Assembly (NCBI GenBank): GCA_030591825.1
Contig: JAUVAG010000022.1
Location: forward strand, 1 to 9,092
Direction: 5' to 3'
Length of the DNA: 9,092 nucleotides
Source of the DNA: Dethiosulfatibacter sp.
Lineage (GTDB): Bacteria; Bacillota; Clostridia; Tissierellales; Dethiosulfatibacteraceae
The number at the start of each line of letters is the position of its first letter. The first letter of the stretch is position 1. The notes under the pieces were generated by a model. That model made no database searches, was not told the DNA's origin, and was given only the letters and a program-made list of their open reading frames with translations. The translations under genes were made by a program, and so were the position numbers. This document shows positions 1 to 7,676 of this stretch, one piece after another.

Positions 1-735
1 GTCAGCCAGATAGTATCCTATTTTGCCGCCGCCAAGAATCATTACTTTTTTCACAGACTTTTTATCTAGAGATGCGTTAAGTTTTCTAGCAATTACGTTA
101 ATTTTGCTTTTCTGACCTATGACATAGATAATGTCATTTTCTTTTAAAATTGTACCACCATAGGGAATTATGATATCCCCATTTCTTAGAATTGCAACTA
201 TTAATAATTCTTCCATATTTTTTAATTCACTGATGCTTTTGCCTACGAAATCAGATAAATTTTTTATATTGAAATTTACTAGTGAAACTTTTCCCATGGA
301 ATAATTACCAAAGTAAAATGTATAGCTTTCCATAATATATCTTAAAATTTCATTTGAAGTTGCTAATTCAGGATTTATTATATGATCAATATTATAGGTT
401 TCTTTAATGAAATCTATTTGTGAAGCATATTCAGGGTTTCTTATACGGGCAATGCTTCTGACACAGCCTAATTTTTTTGCCATGGAACTAATTAGAATAT
501 TAGTTTCATCGCTACTTGTGACTGAAATAATCAAATCATAGGAAGAAATATTCAGTTCTTCGAGGACTTCTTTGCGCGCTCCATTTGCATTTACAGTCAA
601 TACATCTAAATGATCCTTGAGACGATCCAGTATAACGGGATTATTGTCAACTATTGTTACTTGGATTTCTCCATTTAGCATTGAAGTCGCAAGTTTTTTT
701 CCAAGTTTTCCGGCGCCGATAATTATAACTTTCAT
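1..735 (-). CDS. trkA: TrkA-type potassium-uptake regulatory protein (RCK domains), N-terminal part, cut by window edge
   Basis: Translating the minus strand from the ATG at 735 gives 245 open codons that run off the left edge, so the C-terminal half is missing. TrkA is the cytoplasmic NAD(H)-binding regulator that gates the TrkH/TrkG K+ channel. Visible features are a Rossmann RCK_N domain at residues 1-115 with GAGKLG at 7-12 and the acidic strand-2 end TIVD at 27-30, the family hallmark INPELAT at 120-126, an RCK_C domain at about 148-212, and the start of a second RCK_N at 230-245 with GGGKIG at 235-240. Two tandem RCK units are typical of full TrkA (about 450 residues), so roughly half is present. 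The ribosome binding site is weak (GGTG a few bases before ATG). A possible -10 (TATAGT on the minus strand, 769-774) lacks a convincing -35. The channel gene would be expected beyond the left edge, which I cannot see. The family call is firm. Confidence 0.93.
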   Translation of the reverse strand, partial: MKVIIIGAGKLGKKLATSMLNGEIQVTIVDNNPVILDRLKDHLDVLTVNANGARKEVLEELNISSYDLIISVTSSDETNILISSMAKKLGCVRSIARIRNPEYASQIDFIKETYNIDHIINPELATSNEILRYIMESYTFYFGNYSMGKVSLVNFNIKNLSDFVGKSISELKNMEELLIVAILRNGDIIIPYGGTILKENDIIYVIGQKSKINVIARKLNASLDKKSVKKVMILGGGKIGYYLAD

Positions 736-785
736 TTTACACCAACTATTCTATTTGATTTTGTGCATACTATAAAGAATATAAT

Positions 786-835
786 AAAAACAAGTTATTT
801 ACAATGTTTAATATAAATATTTAGTAAATAGTTTG
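786..835 (-). terminator. probable intrinsic terminator after the recQ/uvrA-like unit
   Basis: On the minus strand, just past the stop codon at 840, an A+T-rich hairpin forms. TATTTAC (830-824) pairs with GTAAATA (802-796) across a 21-nt loop. After a 2x2 internal loop, CAA (835-833) pairs with TTG (793-791). TTTTT follows at 790-786, then more U/A-rich sequence. The stem is weak but the layout of stem plus U-tract is right. It would separate the UvrA-like gene from trkA. Confidence 0.45.
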
Positions 836-839
836 ATTC

Positions 840-3104
840 TTATTTAGGTATACTTTCGTCAAGATAGGGTCTTGTAACTGAATTTTGGGATTTGAGTATT
901 TTTTTTGGTGTTCCTGAGAAGAGAATATTTCCACCAGACATGCCTCCTCCAGGACCAAGTTCTATTATATAGTCTGCATTTTTCATGATGTCAAGGCTGT
1001 GTTCTATAATAAAAAGACTGTTACCTTGGTCAACGAGTTGATTAAAAAGGTTCAACAGTTTATCTATGTCGTTTAAATGCAATCCGTCAGTAGGTTCATC
1101 CATAATAAATATGCTTCCTTTTTTGTTTAGTTTACGTGCAAGTTTAACTCTTTGAAGCTCCCCACCTGATAGTGTAGACATGGACTGGTTTAAATGAAGA
1201 TATCCAAGTCCGGTTTTTTGAAGTGATTCAAGCTTTTCGATGAAATCTTCATTTTTAAAGAATTCTACTGCATTGTTGACTGTCAAGTCCATAACTTCAG
1301 ATATGTCCATGTCCTTGTATTTGTAAACCAGTACTTTCTTTGCATATCTTTTTCCGTTGCATACGTCACAAAGTGTTTCTATTGAATCCATGAAACCCAT
1401 TTCTGAAACTATTATTCCTTTGCCATTGCAGGCAGGGCAGGCGCCTTCAGAATTGAAGCTGAAAAGCTTTTTGTTTACCTTGTTTTCAGCGGCAAAAAGT
1501 GCCCTTATGTTATCTGATATGTCAAGATATGTCGCCGGTGTGGATCTTGAATTTATTCCTATGCTTTTTTGATGTATCGTAATAATGTCTTCGTTGCAGT
1601 TGTTTTCAAAATGGTCCATGAGGGAGCTTTTTCCTGAACCTGCAACTCCTGCAATTATTGTCAGTACTCCAAGGGGAAGGTCTATGGAGATGTTTTTCAG
1701 ATTGTGAAGATTTGCATTTTTAATTGATATCCAGTTCTTTGGATTTCTGAAATATTCTTTTATAGGAGTTTTTTCCCTTAGAAGTTTTCCAGTCAGATTA
1801 TCTGATTTCAACAGGTCTTCATAGGTGCTGCTGAACATTATTTCTCCACCCTTTGATCCTCCAGAAGGACCTATATCTATTACATGGTCTGCAAGCTTTA
1901 TTATCTCGCGGTTATGTTCAACTATGAGTATTGTATTGCCCCTGTTCTTAAGTATTTTTAGAGAATCTTTCAGAAGATCTATGTCGTGGGGATGCAGTCC
2001 TGCACTGGGTTCATCAAGAACGTAAACAATGTCAGTCAGTGAAGAGTTTATATACTTGGCTATCTTTGTTCTCTGTGCCTCTCCACCGGATAATGTTCCT
2101 ATATTTCTGTCCAAGCTTATATATCCCAGTCCTATGTCATTCAAAGCTAGAAGTCTTTTTATGATATCCGCTTTAATATCTTCAGCAAGGTGATGGTGTA
2201 TTTGTGAAATAAAGTCCATTGCATCAGGTATTGACATGGAGGACACAGCTGAAATGTTTTTACTGTTTATTTTACATGATCTTATTTTTTCATTGTATCT
2301 TGAACCATTGCATTCAGGACATTTTGTTGTTGTAATCATTGTTTGAAGAATTTTTTGATGTCTTTTTCCCTCTTTCTGGTTTATGATACTTCTATACATT
2401 CTTGGATATATTCCTTCGAACTTGGCAGACTTGGGCCAGTTTGAAGGAGGGTTATTAAGTTTTGTCTGAGGAGAGTGTAGAAAGAGGGCCAGTTCTATTT
2501 CATCATAGTCCCTTATTTTCTTGTCAAGGTCGAAGAGACCGCTGTAGGCGTATCTTTTCCATCTCCATGCTCCGGTTGTGAAAGCTGGGAAGTTAATAAC
2601 ACCTTCGTCATTCAGAGACTTGTTAAAATCCACTAGTTTGTGGATATCAAGCTCTGTTGTAACTCCAAGGCCCTCACATTTCTTGCATTGTCCCGAGGGA
2701 TGATTGAAGGAAAAGATATCCGAATATCCTGCAAAGGGTTCGCCTATCCTTGAAAACAATAGCCTTAACATGGAATGGATATCTGTATAGGTACCTACTG
2801 TAGACCTTGAGTTTGAAGAAGGTTTTTTCTGGTCCAGAATTATTGTGACTGGAAGATTTTCTATACGCTCCACATTAGGTCTTCCGTATTTTGGAAGATA
2901 CTGTTGCACAAAGCTGGGGAAGGTTTTGTTAAGCTCACGCCTTGATTCCGCAGCTATTGTGTCTAGACAGAGGGATGACTTTCCAGAGCCGGATACTCCA
3001 GTAAAGACTGTTATTTTTTTCTTAGGTATCTCAATACTTATGTTTTTAAGATTGTTTTCATTTGCATTTACTATTTTTATATAGTCAAATCTATTGTCTT
3101 TCAT
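840..3104 (-). CDS. UvrA-like double ABC ATPase lacking the UvrB-binding domain
   Basis: A 754-residue relative of excinuclease subunit UvrA (usually about 940). UvrA proteins bind damaged DNA as ATP-driven dimers. Short paralogues of this type are known from DNA-damage and drug-resistance contexts (UvrA2/DrrC-like). Half I has Walker A GVSGSGKSS at 36-44, signature LSGGEAQR at 338-345, Walker B with DEP at 364-366 and switch His397. Half II has Walker A GVAGSGKSS at 486-494, signature LSGGELQR at 645-652, DEP at 669-671 and His702. The C-terminal zinc finger is intact as C556-X2-C559-X19-C579-X2-C582, the same spacing as in UvrA. The chain jumps from LLFSRIGEP (115-123) almost directly to FSFNHPSG (131-138). 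Canonical UvrA has the UvrB-binding domain and the first Cys pair of zinc finger 1 between these points. The remaining pairs are C140/C143 and C262/C265; the insertion domain between them is kept. It starts 4 nt after recQ, with AGGGG about 10 nt before ATG, so it is probably translationally coupled. It is unlikely to act in UvrB-dependent excision. The exact role is unknown. Confidence 0.93.
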   Translation of the reverse strand: MKDNRFDYIKIVNANENNLKNISIEIPKKKITVFTGVSGSGKSSLCLDTIAAESRRELNKTFPSFVQQYLPKYGRPNVERIENLPVTIILDQKKPSSNSRSTVGTYTDIHSMLRLLFSRIGEPFAGYSDIFSFNHPSGQCKKCEGLGVTTELDIHKLVDFNKSLNDEGVINFPAFTTGAWRWKRYAYSGLFDLDKKIRDYDEIELALFLHSPQTKLNNPPSNWPKSAKFEGIYPRMYRSIINQKEGKRHQKILQTMITTTKCPECNGSRYNEKIRSCKINSKNISAVSSMSIPDAMDFISQIHHHLAEDIKADIIKRLLALNDIGLGYISLDRNIGTLSGGEAQRTKIAKYINSSLTDIVYVLDEPSAGLHPHDIDLLKDSLKILKNRGNTILIVEHNREIIKLADHVIDIGPSGGSKGGEIMFSSTYEDLLKSDNLTGKLLREKTPIKEYFRNPKNWISIKNANLHNLKNISIDLPLGVLTIIAGVAGSGKSSLMDHFENNCNEDIITIHQKSIGINSRSTPATYLDISDNIRALFAAENKVNKKLFSFNSEGACPACNGKGIIVSEMGFMDSIETLCDVCNGKRYAKKVLVYKYKDMDISEVMDLTVNNAVEFFKNEDFIEKLESLQKTGLGYLHLNQSMSTLSGGELQRVKLARKLNKKGSIFIMDEPTDGLHLNDIDKLLNLFNQLVDQGNSLFIIEHSLDIMKNADYIIELGPGGGMSGGNILFSGTPKKILKSQNSVTRPYLDESIPK

Positions 3105-3108
3105 TTTT

Positions 3109-5265
3109 CTATAACCCCTGAACTATTCCGTTCTTTGCCATTACCATTTTGATTTTGTAATATGATATTTCTTCAGGAAGTATTTCCTTTATGTTTCTAA
3201 GAAGCTCTGTTCCAGCCTCGTCTATTGCTTGTAGCACTTTTTCTTCTTCATCATCATCGAAGAATTTATCATAGGATTCTACTAGTCCCTCATATGTTGA
3301 TTTACAGATATGTTCTTCAATGGTTCGCAACTTTATGTTTCTTTCTTCTGAAATTTCTTTCAAGGTTTTACCTGACTTGTACATGTCAAAGGTGATGAGG
3401 TGTGTTTTAACCTTTTTGGTTTTGCCGCCTTTTGACGATGCTTTTGTAGATGTCTTGCTACTTATTATTATCTTGTCTTCATCTATTTCAATATTGTTTT
3501 CATCCATGTATGACCTGATGGCATCTGTAAAGATTCCCCCATATTTTTCGGATTTTGAAGTACCTATTCCCGAAATCTGCAGAAGCTGCATGGAGTTCAC
3601 TGGAAGATAGCTACTCATTTCCTGGATGGTCCTGTCATGGAAGATTATATAAGGAGGTACATTTTCTTTTCTTGCAGTTGTATTCCTCAGCGATAGCAGT
3701 TTGTTGAAAAGTTTGTTGTCAATGTCTTCCTGGATTCTTGCTATTTCAACATTTCTATAAACTTTTACTTCATTGCTGAAGACTTTTTTAGACATCTTTG
3801 AAAGTTTGGCAACTGGAAATTTATCTTCGGTTATTACCAGGTATCCTTCTGTAGCCAGAATGTTTATTAGTTCCACTATTTCCTTTGTGGAATATTCCTC
3901 CATGATACCGTAGGTTGACAGCTTATTAAGACCAAAGTTGAGGACCTTCTTGTTTTGCGATCCCTTCAGGACCAGTGCTATCAGGTTTGCACCGAATCTC
4001 TGTCCAGCTCTGTGGATGCATGAAAGGATTTTTTGAGCTTCAAGGGTGATTTCCTCCTTTTCAAAATCATCGCTGCAGTTTGTACAGTTGTGGCAATTGT
4101 CATTATCATAGTCTTCACCAAAATAATTGAGAATGTATTCTCTGAGACAGTCACTTGTATAGCAGTAGTCGTTCATTATTTTAAGCTGCGAATACTTATG
4201 GTTTTGTCTTTCAACATTGTCTATGCTGTTTTCAATGAGGTATTTTTGTATGGTAATATCCTGTCTTCCGAATAGGAGGATGCATTCTGAATCAAGTCCG
4301 TCTCTTCCAGCTCTGCCTGCTTCCTGATAATAGTTTTCTATTGACTGGGGCATGTTGTAGTGGAGTACAAACCTTATGTTTGACTTGTCTATTCCCATAC
4401 CGAAGGCGTTGGTAGCAAATACAATCCTAGCATCGTCATACATGAATTTTTCCTGGTTGGCGGTTCTTTCATTGGGGGACATACCGCCATGGTATCTTGA
4501 TACTGGATATCCCTTTTTCGAGAACTTGTTGTAAAGTTCATCAACCCTTTTTCTGGTAGCACAGTATATTATGCCTGATGAATTTTTGTGGTTGTGAAGA
4601 TAGTTTTCTATAAAAAGGTCTCTGTCCAAGCCTCTTAACACCCTCAACTCTAGATTTTCCCTGTCAAAGCCGGAAATGAACACTTCAGGATTTCTTAGTC
4701 CAAGAAGATCCACAATGTCTTTTTTTACTTCCTCGTTTGCAGTAGCAGTAAAGGCTGTAACTACAGGTCTTTTTTCGAAGGAGTCTATGAATGTCCTTAT
4801 ATTCCTGTATCCAGGTCTAAAGTCGTGTCCCCACTGTGAAACACAGTGAGCCTCGTCGACTGCTATCATATTTATTGTCTGATTAAGCATTATGGATTTG
4901 AATCCTTCAAGCTCAAGTCTTTCTGGTGATACATAAAGAAGCTTGCATCGATTTTCTTCCACCGCTTTCAGAACTTCGGCATATTCAGACTGGCTTTGTG
5001 AGCTGTTTATATATTCTGCAGGAAGGCCTATTCTTTTCAGTTCGTCCACCTGGTCTTTCATAAGTGATATGAGAGGAGAAATAACTATGCTTAGCCCATT
5101 GAACATAAGGCTGGGAATCTGGTAGCACATGGATTTTCCACCTCCAGTAGGCATGATTGTAAAGACATCATTGCCTTCCAGTGTATTTTCGATTATTTCT
5201 TTCTGTTTGCTTCTGAACTCATCGTATCCGTATAGTGTTTTCAGTATTTCATATATTTTATCCAT
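3109..5265 (-). CDS. recQ: ATP-dependent DNA helicase RecQ
   Basis: A 718-residue superfamily 2 3'-5' DNA helicase acting in recombination repair and fork restart. Motif 0 is at 12-24 with Gln21. Walker A TGGGKS is at 40-45, DEAH at 137-140, the SAT-like TATA at 173-176 and motif VI QEAGRAGRDG at 314-323. The RecQ zinc-binding site follows as C373-X17-C391-X2-C394-X2-C397. A winged-helix RQC region lies at about 405-510 and an HRDC domain at about 515-590. After a Lys/Ser-rich linker (about 601-620) comes a C-terminal helix-turn-helix region (about 620-718) of the kind found in many Bacillota RecQs, containing an acidic patch FFDDDEEEK at 668-676. Length and domain order are normal for RecQ with this extension. 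The ATG at 5265 has AGGAG 6 nt upstream. The gene is first in a two-gene unit with the UvrA-like gene and has its own promoter (5302-5310). Confidence 0.97.
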   Translation of the reverse strand: MDKIYEILKTLYGYDEFRSKQKEIIENTLEGNDVFTIMPTGGGKSMCYQIPSLMFNGLSIVISPLISLMKDQVDELKRIGLPAEYINSSQSQSEYAEVLKAVEENRCKLLYVSPERLELEGFKSIMLNQTINMIAVDEAHCVSQWGHDFRPGYRNIRTFIDSFEKRPVVTAFTATANEEVKKDIVDLLGLRNPEVFISGFDRENLELRVLRGLDRDLFIENYLHNHKNSSGIIYCATRKRVDELYNKFSKKGYPVSRYHGGMSPNERTANQEKFMYDDARIVFATNAFGMGIDKSNIRFVLHYNMPQSIENYYQEAGRAGRDGLDSECILLFGRQDITIQKYLIENSIDNVERQNHKYSQLKIMNDYCYTSDCLREYILNYFGEDYDNDNCHNCTNCSDDFEKEEITLEAQKILSCIHRAGQRFGANLIALVLKGSQNKKVLNFGLNKLSTYGIMEEYSTKEIVELINILATEGYLVITEDKFPVAKLSKMSKKVFSNEVKVYRNVEIARIQEDIDNKLFNKLLSLRNTTARKENVPPYIIFHDRTIQEMSSYLPVNSMQLLQISGIGTSKSEKYGGIFTDAIRSYMDENNIEIDEDKIIISSKTSTKASSKGGKTKKVKTHLITFDMYKSGKTLKEISEERNIKLRTIEEHICKSTYEGLVESYDKFFDDDEEEKVLQAIDEAGTELLRNIKEILPEEISYYKIKMVMAKNGIVQGL

Positions 5266-5301
5266 AAATGGCTCCTGTAAATATTAATATGCAACTCCAT
5301 A

Positions 5302-5310
5302 ATTATAACA
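5302..5310 (-). promoter_or_regulatory. extended -10 promoter for recQ
   Basis: The minus strand reads TGTTATAAT, a perfect extended -10 element, 37 nt upstream of the recQ start codon. Candidate -35 boxes are TTGATT (spacer 19) or TTGAAT (spacer 15), both off the optimal spacing, which a TG-extended -10 tolerates. Transcription would start near 5295, leaving a short leader with an AGGAG site. Confidence 0.65.
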
Positions 5311-5330
5311 CAAAAAAATAAAATTCAATC

Positions 5331-5379
5331 AAATAAAATATGCTCTCATAAAGTTGTTAATAATACTTTATAAGAGCAT
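5331..5379 (-). terminator. intrinsic terminator of the nfeD-slipin unit
   Basis: A 15-bp stem (5365-5379 with 5340-5354) and a 10-nt loop lie 22 nt past the slipin stop codon. On the minus strand all positions pair, including one U-G wobble, and the stem is followed by ATTTTATTT. On the plus strand the same position is a C-A mismatch, which supports function in the minus direction. The U-tract is interrupted, so termination may be incomplete and some transcripts could continue into recQ. Confidence 0.7.
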
Positions 5380-5400
5380 AAAAAGGATGTTGAATTTTGT

Positions 5401-6225
5401 TTAATCTGTTTTGTTTTCGTCGTTGTCTTTTTTTTCATGAGAACGATTCGCTTTTTCAGCCCATTTTTTAATATCAGGCAGTAATTCCCGTAGTTCCATA
5501 GGAAGAGGGAAGAGTATGGTTGTGGACTTTGAATCGGCTGCTTCCGACAATGACCTGAGCATTCTGAGAGTCATTGCACCATTTTGAGTTGAAAGTATTT
5601 CAGTAGCCTGGGCAAGTTTAAGGGCAGCTTCTTTTTCACCGTCTGCCTGAATGATTACAGCTCTTCTGTTACGCTCGGCTTCGGCCTCTTTGGCTATGGC
5701 TCTTTGCATTTCCTGAGGCAGTGTAACATCTTTTATTTCAACTGCCGTTACCTTGACGCCCCAAGGGTCTGTTGCTTCATCAACGATTTTTTGTATTACA
5801 TTGTTGAGCTTTTCTCTTTCGGACAATAATTCATCAAGATATGCCTGACCTACAACGCTTCTCAGTGTTGTCTGTGCATATTCTATTGTAGCTTCATGGT
5901 ATTTTTCAACGTTTACAATTACCTTGTCCGGAGCCACAGCCCTGTAGTAGAGCACAGCATTGATCTTGCAGGTAACATTGTCCTTTGTTATCACTTCTTG
6001 AGTAGGGACATCGAATACTATGGTTCTAAGGGGAACCCTTACAATTCTGTCGATTATTGGAATGATGATTATAAGGCCTGGACCTTTTACGCCAACCAAT
6101 CTACCCAGTCTGAAAAGAACTGCTCTTTCATATTCGAGAATTATTTTTATTGCAAGGCGGAGTATAAGAACAAGAAAGATCAAAACTCCGACAATGGTCA
6201 TAAATCTTTCATCTAGAAAAAACAC
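5401..6225 (-). CDS. slipin: stomatin-like SPFH-domain membrane protein
   Basis: A 274-residue SPFH/band-7 protein of the slipin branch. These form large oligomeric cages or scaffolds on the membrane and associate with NfeD-type proteases in functional membrane microdomains. An N-terminal membrane segment lies at about 9-30, followed by the SPFH core from EYERAVLFRLGR (31-42) to about 180. The conserved region DPWGVKVTAVEIKDVTLP is at 153-170. An Ala/Glu-rich coiled coil runs over about 170-212 (RAIAKEAEAERNRRA, ADGEKEAALKLAQA) and the tail is highly charged. The start is GTG at 6223-6225: AAGGAGGT sits 6-7 nt upstream, inside the last codons of nfeD. The alternative ATG at codon 9 has no such site. 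It lies 2 nt after nfeD, so the two are co-translated. The SPFH/slipin call is certain; the client proteins are not known. Confidence 0.95.
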   Translation of the reverse strand: MFFLDERFMTIVGVLIFLVLILRLAIKIILEYERAVLFRLGRLVGVKGPGLIIIIPIIDRIVRVPLRTIVFDVPTQEVITKDNVTCKINAVLYYRAVAPDKVIVNVEKYHEATIEYAQTTLRSVVGQAYLDELLSEREKLNNVIQKIVDEATDPWGVKVTAVEIKDVTLPQEMQRAIAKEAEAERNRRAVIIQADGEKEAALKLAQATEILSTQNGAMTLRMLRSLSEAADSKSTTILFPLPMELRELLPDIKKWAEKANRSHEKKDNDENKTD

Positions 6226-6227
6226 TT

Positions 6228-7586
6228 TTATACCTCCTTGGACTTAATGTCCGTATCATTATTTGTTTTTTTGACTATTACATTTATTCCTTCACGTTTT
6301 ATCACTACTATTCTTTCACCTGTTTCTATGGTGTCATCTGTACTGCTGGTTCCGCTCCATATTTCTCCTTGAACTTTTACCAGACCTTTTGGATCAAGGG
6401 TGTCGACTACAGTTCCTGTCTTTCCGTCAAATTCGAAATTGCCGTGGACTACCTTGCTTTTTCTAAGTCTTATTATTCCTGTTAGAATTATCACCATTAG
6501 TATTCCGCTTCCTATTCCAATGCCTATTGCCATTAGTCTGAAGCTTCTGAACCATCCGGCAGGCATAAGTGGCTCTACAGGCAGGAATAGTATTCCAAGT
6601 ACTATACTAACAATACCTCCGAAGGCAAGTATTCCAAATGTTGGGGTAAAGGCTTCGGCTACCAGGAGGGCAATTCCAAGTAGCAGCATTGCTGCGGCGA
6701 AGATATTCACCTCGAAAAGTCCAAGTCCGTAGAGTCCAAGCATTAATGCTATAGCTCCCAAAACTTCTGGTACAAAGGTTCCCGGTGCATTAAAACCTAT
6801 GATGATGCCGTATATTCCCACTATGACAAGTATGAATGTAATCTGTGGATTGCTGACTATGTCGGTGATTCTGTCAACTATTGTCATTTCCAGTGGCTCT
6901 AAGTTTGCATTTTTTGTATTTAAGATAATATTTTCATTGTTTATTTTGACAGTAGTTCCATGAATTGTTTCAAGAAGTTCTTCAAGGGTGCTGGGAATAT
7001 AGTCTATGACATTTTTTTCCAGGGCTTCGTAGGCATCGAGAGTAAGGTTTTCAGTGACAAATTTATCTGCGACATCAGTTGAACGTCCTCTTTCTCGAGC
7101 TATGCTCCTCATGTGACCTGCTAGAAATTTGATAGTTTTGTCATCTGCAGTTTGGGTGGTGCCTTCAGTGGGGGAGATGATTACCGGCATGGCTGCTCCG
7201 CATGTTGTTCCTGGAGACATTGCTGCAATATTCCCGCTTAGTAGAATGAAGCTACCGGCGGATGCAGCTATTGCTCCCTGGGGATACACATAGGTGATTA
7301 CTGGAGTATTGGAATTTAGTATGAGCCGCATGATATCAATGGTTGCGGAAACAAGGCCTCCGGGAGTGTCTATAAGAAGAACTATTGCATCGGCATTCAT
7401 TTCTTCGGCCGTTTCAAGGCTTCTTCTAATATATTCCGTAGTACCTGCAGTTATGGTATTGTTTATTTCGATTGTCAATACAAGGGGGGAGTCGTTTTGG
7501 GCTGAAACAAATACTGAGGATAGAATTACGGTCAGGAGAATCAATGGTAAAATCAGTATTGTGTTTCGTCTGATATTTTTAAACAT
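6228..7586 (-). CDS. nfeD: NfeD-family membrane protein with ClpP-like serine protease domain
   Basis: A long (NfeD1b-type) NfeD protein. Numbering here counts from an upstream ATG at 7595. That ATG overlaps the ribosome binding site AAAGGATG, so I place the start at the ATG at 7586 (452 residues), with AAAGGA 8 nt before it. A signal peptide or anchor lies at about 9-32, ending in VSAQ. A ClpP/SppA-like protease domain follows at about 37-215, with the LLIDTPGG motif at 73-80 and the nucleophile region ASAGS at 111-115 (Ser112). Four or five membrane segments lie between about 252 and 375, and a C-terminal OB-fold-like NfeD domain at about 385-443 (GKTGTVV at 391-397). The known archaeal homologue uses a Ser-Lys dyad to cleave stomatin-like partners; here Arg163 appears to occupy the lysine position. 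The slipin gene follows after 2 nt, the standard pairing for this family, and a promoter lies at 7641-7669. Confidence 0.93.
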   Translation of the reverse strand: MFKNIRRNTILILPLILLTVILSSVFVSAQNDSPLVLTIEINNTITAGTTEYIRRSLETAEEMNADAIVLLIDTPGGLVSATIDIMRLILNSNTPVITYVYPQGAIAASAGSFILLSGNIAAMSPGTTCGAAMPVIISPTEGTTQTADDKTIKFLAGHMRSIARERGRSTDVADKFVTENLTLDAYEALEKNVIDYIPSTLEELLETIHGTTVKINNENIILNTKNANLEPLEMTIVDRITDIVSNPQITFILVIVGIYGIIIGFNAPGTFVPEVLGAIALMLGLYGLGLFEVNIFAAAMLLLGIALLVAEAFTPTFGILAFGGIVSIVLGILFLPVEPLMPAGWFRSFRLMAIGIGIGSGILMVIILTGIIRLRKSKVVHGNFEFDGKTGTVVDTLDPKGLVKVQGEIWSGTSSTDDTIETGERIVVIKREGINVIVKKTNNDTDIKSKEV

Positions 7587-7640
7587 TGCGATCATCCTTT
7601 ATTTGATTGGATATCAAAAAAACAGTTGTTGCTTAATTCA

Positions 7641-7669
7641 ATTATATCACAATTTGTATAAAGTGATAA
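7641..7669 (-). promoter_or_regulatory. promoter of the nfeD-slipin operon
   Basis: On the minus strand a -35 box TTATCA (7669-7664; four of six consensus bases) and a -10 box TATAAT (7646-7641) are separated by 17 bp. The -10 is extended by TG (TGATATAAT). Transcription would start near 7634, about 48 nt before the start codon. It lies just past the terminator of the upstream hydrolase gene, so nfeD-slipin should be a separate unit. Confidence 0.75.
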
Positions 7670-7676
7670 GAGAGGC

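Noticed and set aside
1357..2025. Plus-strand open frames opposite the UvrA-like gene
   Set aside because: They are low-complexity antisense translations of conserved ABC motifs and lack initiation signals.
840..3104. Canonical uvrA of nucleotide excision repair
   Set aside because: The UvrB-binding domain is absent and the protein is about 190 residues shorter than UvrA, so the gene symbol uvrA would mislead.
3320..4275. Plus-strand open frames opposite recQ, including a hydrophobic one at 4033-4275
   Set aside because: The hydrophobic stretch is the antisense of Asp/Asn-rich codons near the RecQ zinc site. It has no ribosome binding site and no independent support.
5896..6247. Two overlapping plus-strand open frames opposite the slipin gene
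   Set aside because: They are mirror frames of the conserved SPFH coding sequence, with no family resemblance of their own.
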